64,000 nt of DNA from Calothrix sp. NIES-4101 (GCA_004296455.1 AP018280.1:2294001-2358000), one strand, 5' to 3'; positions 48,510-57,564 are shown, numbered from the stretch's first letter. Program-made: numbers and translations. Notes: a model not told the origin generated them from the letters alone.

Positions 48510-49610
48510 CTACTCTAAAGGATTACGAATAAAACCGCATTTACTGCTAGCACAAACATTAGCTAATCCTTCAGAAAAATTGTGTGCTTCATCGAATTGA
48601 GGTTCAATCACAAGTTTACCATTTTTGTTAATATAACCCCATTTAGAAGCTATTTTAACTGGTGCTAATCCCTCATCAAAAACCGTAGCCTCATCAAATT
48701 GTGGTTCGATAACTAAGTCACCCTTATTATTGATATAGCCGTATTTTGAGCCAACTTTTACCCTTGCTAATTCTTCCTGAAATGGAGTGGCAGCGTCAAA
48801 ATTAGCAGGAATTACCAATGTACCTTGCTTATTAATAAAGCCATATTTTTCACCGATTTTTACAGATGTTAACTCTTCTGCAAATAAATTGGCAGCATCA
48901 TACTGGGGTTGAATTACTAACTTACCTTTTTTATTAATAAATCCCCATTTTTGTGAAAATTTAACTGCCGCTAATCCATTTTTAAAAAATAAAGCATCTT
49001 CAAATACTATTGGAATTACTACTTGACCTTTTTTATTAATATAGCCATATTTATCGCCAATTTTTACAGTTGCTAATCCTTCGATAAATGAAGAAGTAAC
49101 CGCATCAAATTGTGGCTCAATAACTAGCTTACCCTTTTTACTAATAAACCCATATTTATTGCCAATTTTTACTGCCGCTAAACCGTCATCAAAGAGATTC
49201 GGTTCATCAAATTGGGGTTGAATGACAAATCTACCTCGTCTATTAATATAACCCCACTTTGAATCTAATTTCACGGCTGCTAACCCATCAGAAAAAGTCC
49301 AAACCTCCTCAAAATTAGCTTGGATAACAAGTTTACCGCGCCGATTCATAAAGCCGTACTTTTTGCCAACTTTAATTGGTGCTAATCCTTCCGAAAATTC
49401 CGAACTTTGATTAAATTTCGCTGGTATTCTGTAACGTATATTTTGAATACTTGGTACTTGCTGGCTATTTCCTATGGTTATCGAGGTATTCGCCCATGTC
49501 GGTAACACAGGTGATGACAAAGGCGCGGCGATGGGAATTACAACTGCCATAATCCCTTGTTGCAGCAGTTTCAGTAATTTTTGTTTATTGTTTTGTGCCA
49601 TGATATACAT
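48510..49610 (-). CDS. WG-repeat protein, probably exported
   Basis: A 366-residue protein with a hydrophobic N-terminal segment (about residues 15-40, PVLPTWA end) suggesting export, followed by eight complete WG repeats and a partial ninth. Each unit is about 34 residues and follows GLAxVKxxxKWGYINKKGKLVIxPQFD, with W or Y before the conserved glycine. The units are very alike, so the array has probably expanded recently or is homogenised. The function of WG repeats is unclear, and surface binding is often proposed. The ATG at 49601 is an alternative start. Confidence 0.85.
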   Translation of the reverse strand: MYIMAQNNKQKLLKLLQQGIMAVVIPIAAPLSSPVLPTWANTSITIGNSQQVPSIQNIRYRIPAKFNQSSEFSEGLAPIKVGKKYGFMNRRGKLVIQANFEEVWTFSDGLAAVKLDSKWGYINRRGRFVIQPQFDEPNLFDDGLAAVKIGNKYGFISKKGKLVIEPQFDAVTSSFIEGLATVKIGDKYGYINKKGQVVIPIVFEDALFFKNGLAAVKFSQKWGFINKKGKLVIQPQYDAANLFAEELTSVKIGEKYGFINKQGTLVIPANFDAATPFQEELARVKVGSKYGYINNKGDLVIEPQFDEATVFDEGLAPVKIASKWGYINKNGKLVIEPQFDEAHNFSEGLANVCASSKCGFIRNPLE

Positions 49611-49845
49611 GTTAATTATATTAACTTAAGCTTGGCACAAAGCTTTAAGAAAATATTTGAGTAATTTTAGTGAGATTCAATAGTAATTATTAATACACTG
49701 GTTTTTGTAAATTTATATGCCAATAACACAACACCTGTGAAGGGTTGCGATCGCGGTAGTATTTGTTTAGGAACGTAAACTCAATAACTTGTAATTCTGG
49801 TTTAACTAGGAATGATACAAATTCCTGAATATCATAGATTATCAA

Positions 49846-50478
49846 TCAAAAATCCTGGCAAGTTCCCACCAAACAAGCTCTTTCTAAATTCACCCCATTC
49901 AAATTAGCTCCTGCCAATTCTGCACAAAGCAAATTAGCTCCTGCTAAATTAGCTCCTGCTAAATTAGCCCCGCGTAAATCAGCTTCTTCTAAATTTGCTT
50001 CACCTAACAAAGCGCCCTGCAAATCTGCACGACTCATATCTGCACCCTTAAGATTTGCCCCCGAAAGATTTGCACCACGTAAATCTGCACCACGCAAATC
50101 AACACCTTGTAAGTTGGCATTTATCAAATTCGCACCGCTTAAAAAAGCAGCAGCGAGGGAAACATCACTTAATCTCGCCCCCATCAAATTGGCACCACGT
50201 AAATTGCTTCCGCGTAAATCTGCACCTGTTAAATCGGCTTGCATGAGGTTAGCACCCATCAAATTTGCCCGTAGGTTGGTTGCTTGCAAGTTAGCGCCCA
50301 TCAAATTTGCGCCTTCTAAACGCCCACCTTCAAGTTTAGATGCAGCAAAGTTAGCCCCAATTAGGGTAGCGCCAGCTAAGTTGATACGGGTTAAATCAAG
50401 GTTGGATAACTCCTCATCTTCTAGATTAGAACCTGGGAAGTTTTTCAGGGTTCCAGTACGAATTTCGTTGATATTCAT
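49846..50478 (-). CDS. Pentapeptide-repeat protein
   Basis: A 210-residue protein made almost wholly of A(D/N)Lxx repeats from about residue 30 to 205, which form a right-handed quadrilateral beta-helix. There is no signal peptide or membrane segment, so it is cytosolic. The array has about 35 consecutive units with few interruptions. Some family members mimic DNA, but no enzyme partner lies nearby and the function is unknown. The DICT-HD gene upstream on the same strand ends 52 bases before this start. Confidence 0.9.
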   Translation of the reverse strand: MNINEIRTGTLKNFPGSNLEDEELSNLDLTRINLAGATLIGANFAASKLEGGRLEGANLMGANLQATNLRANLMGANLMQADLTGADLRGSNLRGANLMGARLSDVSLAAAFLSGANLINANLQGVDLRGADLRGANLSGANLKGADMSRADLQGALLGEANLEEADLRGANLAGANLAGANLLCAELAGANLNGVNLERACLVGTCQDF

Positions 50479-50530
50479 AGATTTGGGAATAACTCACACG
50501 GTGTCGCGGAGTTACAGAGAGTTTGTTGAT

Positions 50531-51907
50531 TTACTTGAGAGAAGTACTAATTTCTGGACTTGTTTTCCCTTCATTCTCTAAACGAGAATCGAGTAACCAC
50601 ATACCAACACTAGCTTTGGGTGTCATCAGAGGTAGTTCTAAACCCTGTTGTAAGCCCATCACCAGTAAACTTAAGGCTTCCACTAGTTTAGGGTCAAAAC
50701 GCGTATTTTGTTGTTGCCTGCATTCCTCCAAAGCTTGAGTTAACATTTCTTCTTGGCTCAAACCCTGTGATGTTTTTCCATTCACTCGATATTGAAAGTC
50801 TGCTGCTAATGCCAAAATTCTTGACTCCAGAGGAATTTCATCACCTGCCAATCTTGCGGGTTCTCCGCTTCCATCCCACCATTCGCTTTGGTGAGTGATA
50901 ATTTGGGCTATGGCACGTAGTCTCGGCATAGTTCGTAATACCTGTGCCCCAGGCACTAATGGGCAAGATGGGGGAATATCTGTCGCATCTTCTTGGTAGC
51001 GCTTACTTCCAGGTGTCAGTAAACTTTCGGCATGTTGTAATGGGTCAATCCGATGCAATAATGCAGCTAGACGCGATCGCTTAATTTGCCATGCGGGTAA
51101 GTCTAATAATTGCCCAATTGTTTCTACGAGTGACATGACTTCGGATGCTGCCATGGGATTGTTAATATCAGTTGCATCCATGATTTGCGCCATCCGTAAA
51201 AAGGCTTGGATTTCGTTGGCAACCAAGTTGCGATCTAATATTTGGTGAGTAGTATTTTTCTGTTCAGTTTGCAGGTAATCGACGACGCGGCTAACGACTG
51301 CACTTAAATCTTCGGGTGTCCCTAAACGTGGTTGAATTTGGTTTTGGTATTGGGTAAGTTTTTTGGCTAGTTCGGGATTATAGTTTTGAATGTGGGAAAT
51401 TGCTAATGCGGCTGTTTCCTTGACTAATTCTGGTTCAAATGTCCATAAACCGTAGAATTTCCGCTCTAAATCTTCTTTTGGTTTCCCTGCCACCCCATAA
51501 TCAGCAGGACTCAGTTCTTGACAAAGTACCATTGCTGTGTATCTGGGAGATAAAATAATTAAATGCCATTCTTCTGAGACTGCATCCTCTGGATTTAATC
51601 CCACCAAATCCACATTAGCTAATTTACTAGTGGGGTGTTCAGCCCAACCGCTATTAGGTGCTGCCATAATGACCACCTGTTGAGCAATTTTAGCAATATC
51701 TGCATAACGATTGGCTTCTTGTAAGTACCATTTTCCCTGTTGAAAGGCTGTAATTACTAGTGGGGAGTCGTCATGGCTAAGAATATGGTCTTCGAGTGCA
51801 TGACACAGAGACACTAGGGTATTTTTAAAGTACACCCCAAAACGAATTGGTCTTTGACTATGACGGTGGGAAGTTTCGAGCTTTTGTAATATTGAGCCTT
51901 CAAGCAT
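50531..51907 (-). CDS. DICT sensory domain plus degenerate HD-type domain protein
   Basis: A 458-residue cytosolic protein. The N-terminal DICT domain (about residues 5-185; RPIRFGVYFKNTLVSLCHALEDHI and the LVITAFQQGKWYLQEA segment) is a cyanobacterial sensor usually attached to signalling modules. The second half resembles an HD-GYP phosphohydrolase with HQSEWWDGSGEPARLAGD and IPLESRILALAADF, but the HD doublet appears as HRID in AALLHRIDP, so the metal-binding aspartate is not in its usual place. It may be a pseudo-enzyme or a divergent phosphodiesterase. It lies upstream of the pentapeptide gene. Confidence 0.8.
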   Translation of the reverse strand: MLEGSILQKLETSHRHSQRPIRFGVYFKNTLVSLCHALEDHILSHDDSPLVITAFQQGKWYLQEANRYADIAKIAQQVVIMAAPNSGWAEHPTSKLANVDLVGLNPEDAVSEEWHLIILSPRYTAMVLCQELSPADYGVAGKPKEDLERKFYGLWTFEPELVKETAALAISHIQNYNPELAKKLTQYQNQIQPRLGTPEDLSAVVSRVVDYLQTEQKNTTHQILDRNLVANEIQAFLRMAQIMDATDINNPMAASEVMSLVETIGQLLDLPAWQIKRSRLAALLHRIDPLQHAESLLTPGSKRYQEDATDIPPSCPLVPGAQVLRTMPRLRAIAQIITHQSEWWDGSGEPARLAGDEIPLESRILALAADFQYRVNGKTSQGLSQEEMLTQALEECRQQQNTRFDPKLVEALSLLVMGLQQGLELPLMTPKASVGMWLLDSRLENEGKTSPEISTSLK

Positions 51908-52111
51908 GGGGAATGGAAACTTGGGGGTTTTTCACTTTATAAATTAGTGTATCAATTATGAGAGGGGAATGTTGTGACGTTTGTTTGCGCGATCGCAATT
52001 TCGATTTCAATTTGGTTTAATTTTTAGCTTAATTGTCACAGCCCAATTGGTTGGGGTAGGGCTACTGCGCCGATAATAGCTGGAGGCAGCAGCCCATTAG
52101 TGAGGAAACAT

Positions 52112-52666
52112 CTAATTGGTTGTGGAGTTTGCAGCTTGAGAAGTTTTTGTTGCTGCGCCACCCATACGAATTTCTGTAGTAAAAGAACTCATATCTAAAG
52201 TGCCGGATTGCTTTAACGAACTTACCCGCATCCGTAGGTTTTCGCTGGCAAACCAAAGTTTTTCTTCTGAAGTCGTCTCTTTTGACTCAATTGTTAATGT
52301 TAAAGACTCGTCCGCACCCAGTTTATAGTAACCTGTGAGTGGTTTTTCGGTCTGACTAACCTGGCGATATAGTTTGCCTTGATTGGGATTACTAGCATCT
52401 GGTAGTAGGAGCAAAATTACGGAACCTGTCTTCTTTTGATTTAATCGGGTTGTATCGTTCCAGTTGACTTTCAGAGCCAGTATTTGCGAATTGGGGTTGA
52501 TTTGGCAGTTTTCGCAAACTTGTACCAATTCAGCATTTGTGACAGATAGCTTTTCAAAAATGATTTCTGATTTTGCTTCTTGCATCTGCTGGGCTGTGAC
52601 TAAATGAGATGTACGGTGAGCGAACCATTTTCCTGTGCTTAATTCAAAAAATTCTTCAATATTCAT
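52112..52666 (-). CDS. CpcS/CpeS-family phycobiliprotein lyase homologue
   Basis: A 184-residue lipocalin-like protein. The MNIEEFFELSTGKWFAHRTSH start, the ELVQVCENCQI region and the bilin-contacting WFASENLRMRVS motif identify the CpcS/CpcU/CpeS family. These chaperones attach phycobilins to cysteine 84-type sites of phycobiliproteins. The end EIRMGG plus 17 Ala/Thr/Asn-rich residues is a little longer than usual. The subfamily (S, T or U) is not clear, so no symbol is given. The neighbouring NblB-like gene also concerns phycobilisomes. Confidence 0.87.
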   Translation of the reverse strand: MNIEEFFELSTGKWFAHRTSHLVTAQQMQEAKSEIIFEKLSVTNAELVQVCENCQINPNSQILALKVNWNDTTRLNQKKTGSVILLLLPDASNPNQGKLYRQVSQTEKPLTGYYKLGADESLTLTIESKETTSEEKLWFASENLRMRVSSLKQSGTLDMSSFTTEIRMGGAATKTSQAANSTTN

Positions 52667-52999
52667 TGTCTTATGGCTTATTTACTTATTTGGGGATTGA
52701 ATAGGTAAGTAGTGACAATCAAAACCAATCAAGAAAATGTTGTGTTTTCCCACAGGAAGCGCACTACGCTCTCTTCAGGTTTTATATTTAATTAAACCTA
52801 CCTGCTCAGTGACGGGATGATTTGGGAATTTTTGACTACAAATAATCACCACATTTCTGCGTCAGCCTCAATCATCTCATTATTCGGCAACGCCTTTATT
52901 TGTTACTTGTCAACGGTTAGTGGTGAGTGGTTAGTAGTTATCGCTTATTAGCTAAAGACAACCATTAACCATTACCTATTAACCATTTCCCATTAACTA
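52667..52999. other. Gap with two opposed heptanucleotide arrays
   Basis: 333 bases upstream of the CpcS-type gene. An array GGTTAGT, GGTGAGT, GGTTAGT at 52915-52935 is followed by an opposed ACCATTA-type array from 52961. It should also hold the CpcS-type promoter. No gene seen. Confidence 0.55.
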
Positions 53000-53002
53000 T
53001 TA
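52961..53002. repeat. Six-unit heptanucleotide array ending in the NblB stop codon
   Basis: Six in-register heptamers read ACCATTA, ACCATTA, CCTATTA, ACCATTT, CCCATTA, ACTATTA. The last includes the minus-strand stop codon of the HEAT-repeat gene at 53000-53002. With the opposed array at 52915-52935 it could form a long imperfect hairpin. Confidence 0.8.
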
Positions 53003-53680
53003 AACTTGATATCCGGTTTCTGCCAACCGCTTGAGAGAAATTGTTGCAGATTCCGCAACATGTGGATGATTATCTTTTTCTAGGTATTTCAGCGCCGAAA
53101 CGCTTTTTGAGGTAGGAAGATTGCCTAATGCTTCCGCCAAACGCTGCCTAACTAACCAATCCTCAGATTGGGCAAAACGCAGGATATTATCTACTGCTGT
53201 AATATCTTTGATTTCACCTAATGCCGCAATTGCAGCCTGTTGTAAAACCACTTCCGATGAATCTAAGGCATTAATTAATGCTTCACGGGCACGGACATCT
53301 TTTAAATTCCCAAGGGCTACCGCAGCGCTAAAACGTACTAGCCAGTTGGTATCTTCGTAAAGCATTCGTACCAAGAGTTCAAAGGCTCGCTTATCCTCAA
53401 GGTATCCTAATGCACCAGCAGCATCCGCACGAATACTGTAATCAGGGTCATTTTCGAGGATATTTACCAAAATCGGATATGATTCAGCCGTTTGCTTGAT
53501 GCCAAGTGCAAATACCGCCATTGCTCTGATTTGCAGTGATTCGTCATCTAGTACCTTTTTAATTAATGGTAATGCGTCCTCAGCCGAAACATCGCGCAGA
53601 TTTGCCAGGGCAACCATGCGATCGCGTAAACTTGGACTGTCTAGTTGGATTGATAGTTCTTGGATGCTGGGATTAGCCAT
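53000..53680 (-). CDS. nblB: HEAT-repeat protein, NblB-like (phycobilisome degradation)
   Basis: A 226-residue all-helical protein with about six HEAT or PBS-lyase repeats of roughly 31 residues (for example DYSIRADAAGALGYLEDKRA, NWLVRFSAAVALGNLKD, VVLQQAAIAALGEIKD). It has no signal peptide. Length and repeat pattern match NblB, related to the CpcE/CpcF bilin lyases and needed for phycobilisome breakdown during starvation. I assign the symbol from overall resemblance, and another HEAT-type phycobilisome factor is possible. It lies upstream of the CpcS-type gene on the same strand, 333 bases apart. Confidence 0.75.
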   Translation of the reverse strand: MANPSIQELSIQLDSPSLRDRMVALANLRDVSAEDALPLIKKVLDDESLQIRAMAVFALGIKQTAESYPILVNILENDPDYSIRADAAGALGYLEDKRAFELLVRMLYEDTNWLVRFSAAVALGNLKDVRAREALINALDSSEVVLQQAAIAALGEIKDITAVDNILRFAQSEDWLVRQRLAEALGNLPTSKSVSALKYLEKDNHPHVAESATISLKRLAETGYQV

Positions 53681-53772
53681 CTGAATTTAGAGTGCTCTTG
53701 CTGTGTGATTTAACTATATTAACTATTGTTGCATTTTCTCAAAATCTTGCAGCCCAACATATTTCCTTGTAA

Positions 53773-55227
53773 CTACTTTCCTGTTTGACGTTCTTGTAAT
53801 TTCAAAAGTATTTCGGCGTGCATTTCCCGGGTAATTGGGTAAAAATAGGTTAATACCAAGCCAATAACTAATGCAATCGCAGGAACAGGAGCAATAAAAA
53901 AGCGGACTATCTGTAAGACTGAATCTGGTTGAATAGGGGCAAGATTAGTTGCCGTCGGTTTAATATATCCAGCCCAACCCAAACTTTCCAGCATCAAAGC
54001 GACGGCTAAACCTAAGCAAATTTTTTGGACAAACACCACCAAACTGTAAAATATCCCTTCCCGACGCTGTCCTGTTTTCAGTTCGTCGAGTTCAATCACA
54101 TCTGGTAACATTGACCAAGGAATGAGATAAGCGCAAGAAACACCAATACCAGCTAAAACACACAACGTATACAATAAAACGATTTGACCGGGTTGGACAA
54201 AGAATAATCCGATTTGAGCAATTAGCCAAGAACTTACTCCCATCACGTAAACAGCTTTTTTACCCACATGACGACTGACGTAAGTCCAAACAAATAACAT
54301 TGCCATTGCGGTTCCTTGCACCGCCAACAATACCAAACTCACATGTAATTGTGGTAAACGCATCCAACTGACAACAAAATAAGGAATTATCCCTGCGGTT
54401 AATTGCACGGCTAACCAAGAAGATAAATAAATACCAATAACGAAAACAAAAGGAATATTGGTAAAAACTATTTTGAGTTGTTGGAGTAACGGTAAAGAAA
54501 CTGGCTGTTCTAATTGCGGGTTGCGATTGGCAACTGCTTGAGCGCGTTTTTTTGTTCCCCAGACACACAAATATATGGGTAATACGGAGATAATTGCACA
54601 TACAGCCCCCAAAACTAAAAACTGTAAAGTTCGATCTTTGGGGAAAATAGCCGTGACAATCAGGGCAATAATTAGAGACAAGATACTGCCGCCAATGGAA
54701 AAACTAAAGCGAAAACTGTTTAAACTCGTACGCTCGTCATAATCTTTAGTAAGTTCGGCAGTCAGAGCCGTGTAAGGTAAATTGACAACAGTATAAAAAG
54801 CATTAAATAAAATTGACGCAGCCGTGTAATACCAAAACAAAGCTGTTTGATTTAAACCATCATCCGCACTAAAACGGGGAACAATCCAATTTAAGAAGAA
54901 AAATATACCAAAAGGAATCGCACCCCAAATCATCCAAGGATAGCGTCTACCCCACTTACTTTGAGTGCGATCGCTCAACACTCCCACCATTGGGTCATTA
55001 ATAGCATCCCACACTTTCCCAATCAGTTGTGTCCTTCCTGCTAAACTGGGATTTAATCCCGCAACATCCGTCAAAAATGGCGATAAATAAGAGATACCAA
55101 TCATCGCAGTTATTGCAGTACCTAAATCGCCAGCACCAAAGGCAAGTTTAGTGCTGAAATTAAGTTTTTCACTTCCAGAAATTTTCTCGGAATAATCCGG
55201 CGAGGATTCATTCATACAACTTTGCAC
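53773..55227 (-). CDS. GPH-family sugar:cation symporter (MFS)
   Basis: A 484-residue transporter with 12 hydrophobic segments. GPH hallmarks are clear: FGAGDLGTAITAMIGISYLSPF near the start, the GKVWDAINDPMVGVLSDRTQSKWGRRYPWM loop and, in the second half, YLIPWSMLPDVIELDELKTGQRREG. Family members such as MelB import glycosides with Na+ or H+. The substrate cannot be told. No glycosidase gene is adjacent. It diverges from the phosphoribosyltransferase gene, with 100 bases between their starts. Confidence 0.88.
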   Translation of the reverse strand: MQSCMNESSPDYSEKISGSEKLNFSTKLAFGAGDLGTAITAMIGISYLSPFLTDVAGLNPSLAGRTQLIGKVWDAINDPMVGVLSDRTQSKWGRRYPWMIWGAIPFGIFFFLNWIVPRFSADDGLNQTALFWYYTAASILFNAFYTVVNLPYTALTAELTKDYDERTSLNSFRFSFSIGGSILSLIIALIVTAIFPKDRTLQFLVLGAVCAIISVLPIYLCVWGTKKRAQAVANRNPQLEQPVSLPLLQQLKIVFTNIPFVFVIGIYLSSWLAVQLTAGIIPYFVVSWMRLPQLHVSLVLLAVQGTAMAMLFVWTYVSRHVGKKAVYVMGVSSWLIAQIGLFFVQPGQIVLLYTLCVLAGIGVSCAYLIPWSMLPDVIELDELKTGQRREGIFYSLVVFVQKICLGLAVALMLESLGWAGYIKPTATNLAPIQPDSVLQIVRFFIAPVPAIALVIGLVLTYFYPITREMHAEILLKLQERQTGK

Positions 55228-55327
55228 TCATAATAAAATAATTAAGCTTTCCACCTTTGCGAGTTTGCGAGGTGAGGAAAATTATCTTGCACGGCTACGT
55301 CAGTATTGTTTATCAACCAGGTTGTTT

Positions 55328-55852
55328 ATGCCAGACATTTATGTTTCTTGGTCAGATTATCACCAAAAAATCGAGCAACTCGCTGCTAAAATTTACCAAT
55401 CAGGTTGGGAATTTAACCAAATTATCTGTCTGGCACGGGGAGGACTACGAGTTGGAGACATCCTATCCCGTATTTACGACAAACCACTAGCGATTTTAGC
55501 TACATCATCTTACAGTGGTGCTGGCAAACAAGAAAGGGGGAATCTCATCTTTTCTCAGCACCTAACAATGACGACTGCAACTCTAGGCTCGCGGATTCTC
55601 CTGGTGGACGATTTGGTTGATTCTGGTGTCACTCTCAAAGAAACAATTCCTTGGCTCCAACAATATAGTCAAACTCCCATAGAAGATATTCAAACTGCGG
55701 TAATTTGGTATAAAGCCTGCTCAGTAATTGCCCCAGATTATTATATTGACTATTTAGCTGATAATCCTTGGATTCATCAACCTTTTGAACCATATGAAAT
55801 GCTGTCTCCAGCAGATTTAGTTTCTAAATATACTGCTGTGAGCGCTACTTAA
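55328..55852 (+). CDS. Phosphoribosyltransferase (purine salvage type)
   Basis: A 174-residue type I phosphoribosyltransferase. The PRPP-binding motif is ILLVDDLVDSGVTLKE (about residues 94-109), and the N-terminal strand-loop ICLARGGLRVGDILSR contacts pyrophosphate. The size and the hood segment IWYKACSVIAPDYYID resemble xanthine-guanine phosphoribosyltransferases, but the base is not certain. I choose the ATG at 55328 (MPDIYVSW), since the in-frame TTG at 55265 gives a non-conserved extension. The PPK2 gene starts 15 bases after its stop, so the pair is an operon. Confidence 0.82.
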   Translation: MPDIYVSWSDYHQKIEQLAAKIYQSGWEFNQIICLARGGLRVGDILSRIYDKPLAILATSSYSGAGKQERGNLIFSQHLTMTTATLGSRILLVDDLVDSGVTLKETIPWLQQYSQTPIEDIQTAVIWYKACSVIAPDYYIDYLADNPWIHQPFEPYEMLSPADLVSKYTAVSAT

Positions 55853-55867
55853 GGAGTGTTATTTGAG

Positions 55868-56734
55868 ATGAACCACGATTATTTTTTGGTCAAACCGGGT
55901 GCAAAAATTTCTCTACAAGATTATGACCCCGAATATACGGGAAAATATCTGAATAAAATTGATGCTTCAGGGGTATTGCAAGCAGATATTGAGCAAATGG
56001 GAAAATATCAAGATATTCTCTATGCTCAAAATACTTATGCATTGCTAATTATCTTTCAAGCAATGGATGCTGCGGGAAAAGATAGCACGATTAAACAAGT
56101 AATGTCAGGTGTTAATCCCCAAGGATGCCAGGTTTTTAGTTTCAAGTCTCCCAGTTCCGAGGAATTAGATCATGATTACCTGTGGCGCATTTCAAAATCT
56201 TTGCCAGAACGGGGCAGAATTGGCATTTTCAACCGTTCCTATTACGAAGAAGTCTTGATTACACGAGTACATCCAGAAATTCTGCAAAACCAACAATTAC
56301 CTCACTTACCTCCCAAAAATAAAATTTGGAAACAACGATTTGAGGAAATTAATAATTTTGAAAAATACTTGACAAATAATGGTATTGTGATTATTAAATT
56401 TTTTCTGAATATTTCCAAAGCAGAACAAAAAAAACGTTTCTTGAGGCGAATTGAATTACCTGAAAAAAATTGGAAATTTTCAATTAATGATGTCCAAGAA
56501 CGCGCTTTTTGGGATGATTATATGAAAGCTTACGAAGATATGTTTAACCACACCAGTACCGAGTGGGCACCTTGGCATATTATCCCCAGTAATAACAAGT
56601 GGTTTGCACGCCTTGCTGTTTCCGATATCATTTGTAATCAACTCAAACAACTCAATCTTAAATATCCCATAGTCAGCGACAAGCATCGACAGCATTTGCT
56701 CCAAGCAAAAACCGCGTTAGAAAATGAAGAGTAG
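55868..56734 (+). CDS. PPK2-family polyphosphate:nucleotide phosphotransferase
   Basis: A 288-residue cytosolic enzyme that phosphorylates nucleotides with polyphosphate. The Walker A-like MDAAGKDSTIKQV (about residues 66-78) and the Walker B/lid region IFNRSYYEEVLITRVHPE are complete, and a helical end with WAPWHIIPSNNKWFARL is typical of the TIGR03709 group. I choose the ATG at 55868. The GTG at 55856 overlaps the AAGGAG box (55851-55856) that serves this start. Partnership with a phosphoribosyltransferase suggests a nucleotide salvage unit: base to monophosphate, then to diphosphate. Confidence 0.9.
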   Translation: MNHDYFLVKPGAKISLQDYDPEYTGKYLNKIDASGVLQADIEQMGKYQDILYAQNTYALLIIFQAMDAAGKDSTIKQVMSGVNPQGCQVFSFKSPSSEELDHDYLWRISKSLPERGRIGIFNRSYYEEVLITRVHPEILQNQQLPHLPPKNKIWKQRFEEINNFEKYLTNNGIVIIKFFLNISKAEQKKRFLRRIELPEKNWKFSINDVQERAFWDDYMKAYEDMFNHTSTEWAPWHIIPSNNKWFARLAVSDIICNQLKQLNLKYPIVSDKHRQHLLQAKTALENEE

Positions 56735-57028
56735 AAAATTTCAGCCAATTTTCGCAGTCAGCATTCAGGATTCAGAAGTCAAAATAATCTCATCAATTCC
56801 AGATTAGTAGATAAGAACACTGTATTTCTCCTGGCTCTGTCAGCACGAAATACATTTTTTATCTTTGTCATGAATAAATGAGTGGTATTTAGCTTGTAAA
56901 AATTGATATTCTGAATGATTGAGTCCTGAACTCGCAGTTATTTCTGGGTCAGAATTTTTAGATGTATGGACACATAATTACAATACACGTAACAAACTAC
57001 GCTTCTGTAAATTTTAATTACATGTCAT

Positions 57029-57199
57029 CTATATAGATTGCTGTGACTCAGTCACAACTTGTACAGATTCCCACGATGCCGTATGTTGCTTTCGCATTAG
57101 CACTGGCATAATCTGGCGACAATTCCCGCAAAACCAATACACTTCAGTCTTACGCACGTGACGTAAAAGTCGGTTGGAACAGCAAGGACAGTAATTCAT
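57029..57199 (-). CDS. Small zinc-ribbon protein, 56 residues
   Basis: A short frame translating to MNYCPCCSNRLLRHVRKTEV at the start, with a second cysteine pair in YWFCGNCRQIMP. The two pairs are CxxC (C4, C7 with C6 between) and C24-x-x-C27, a classic four-cysteine zinc ribbon. Between them lies a basic RLLRHVR segment. The polar tail ends SQQSI. Very similar short proteins starting MNYCPCC are common in filamentous cyanobacteria, as I recall, though their function is unknown. No clear Shine-Dalgarno is seen. Its neighbours give no clue to its job. Confidence 0.7.
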   Translation of the reverse strand: MNYCPCCSNRLLRHVRKTEVYWFCGNCRQIMPVLMRKQHTASWESVQVVTESQQSI

Positions 57200-57454
57200 A
57201 ATCATTGGTGATGCGAACTATTTTGATTGATGAAGCTATATAAGGCGATCGCATAGCCAAACCACAGCCTCATATCCATCAGCGTAAGCGCGATTTTTTC
57301 AGAATCCGCAAACAAAACTTAAAATCTTCCGAATTTCGCAATATTTCTACATACTCAAAAAGTGATTACCATCATTACTGTGCTGGCACGAAAATAACGC
57401 CAAGAGAATCGACATACAGTGATACCAATTTGAACAAAGAATGCGACAGATGAA

Positions 57455-57508
57455 TTTTGTAGAGATGCGTTTAGCGTTCGCGAAGGATAAGAGGCTATAT
57501 CGCGTCTC
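57455..57508. repeat. Palindromic intergenic repeat (TTTTGTAGAGA-CGCGTCTC type), degenerate
   Basis: A TTTTGTAGAGATGCG arm (57455-57469) and a CGCGTCTC arm (57501-57508) flank a region with TTAGCGTTCGCGAAGG. It belongs to the same type as the perfect palindrome at 59142-59169. Confidence 0.6.
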
Positions 57509-57564
57509 ATATTCTGGATGTATTGCAAACATTTTTTGAATCTGTATCAAAGATGGTGGCACAA

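Noticed and set aside
50114-50581. 155-codon plus-strand frame opposite the pentapeptide gene
   Set aside because: Its KLAPIKFA-type pattern is the antisense image of the pentapeptide repeats, so it is a shadow.
52915-53002. Repeat cluster considered as a CRISPR array
   Set aside because: The units are only seven bases long and contiguous, with no unique spacers.
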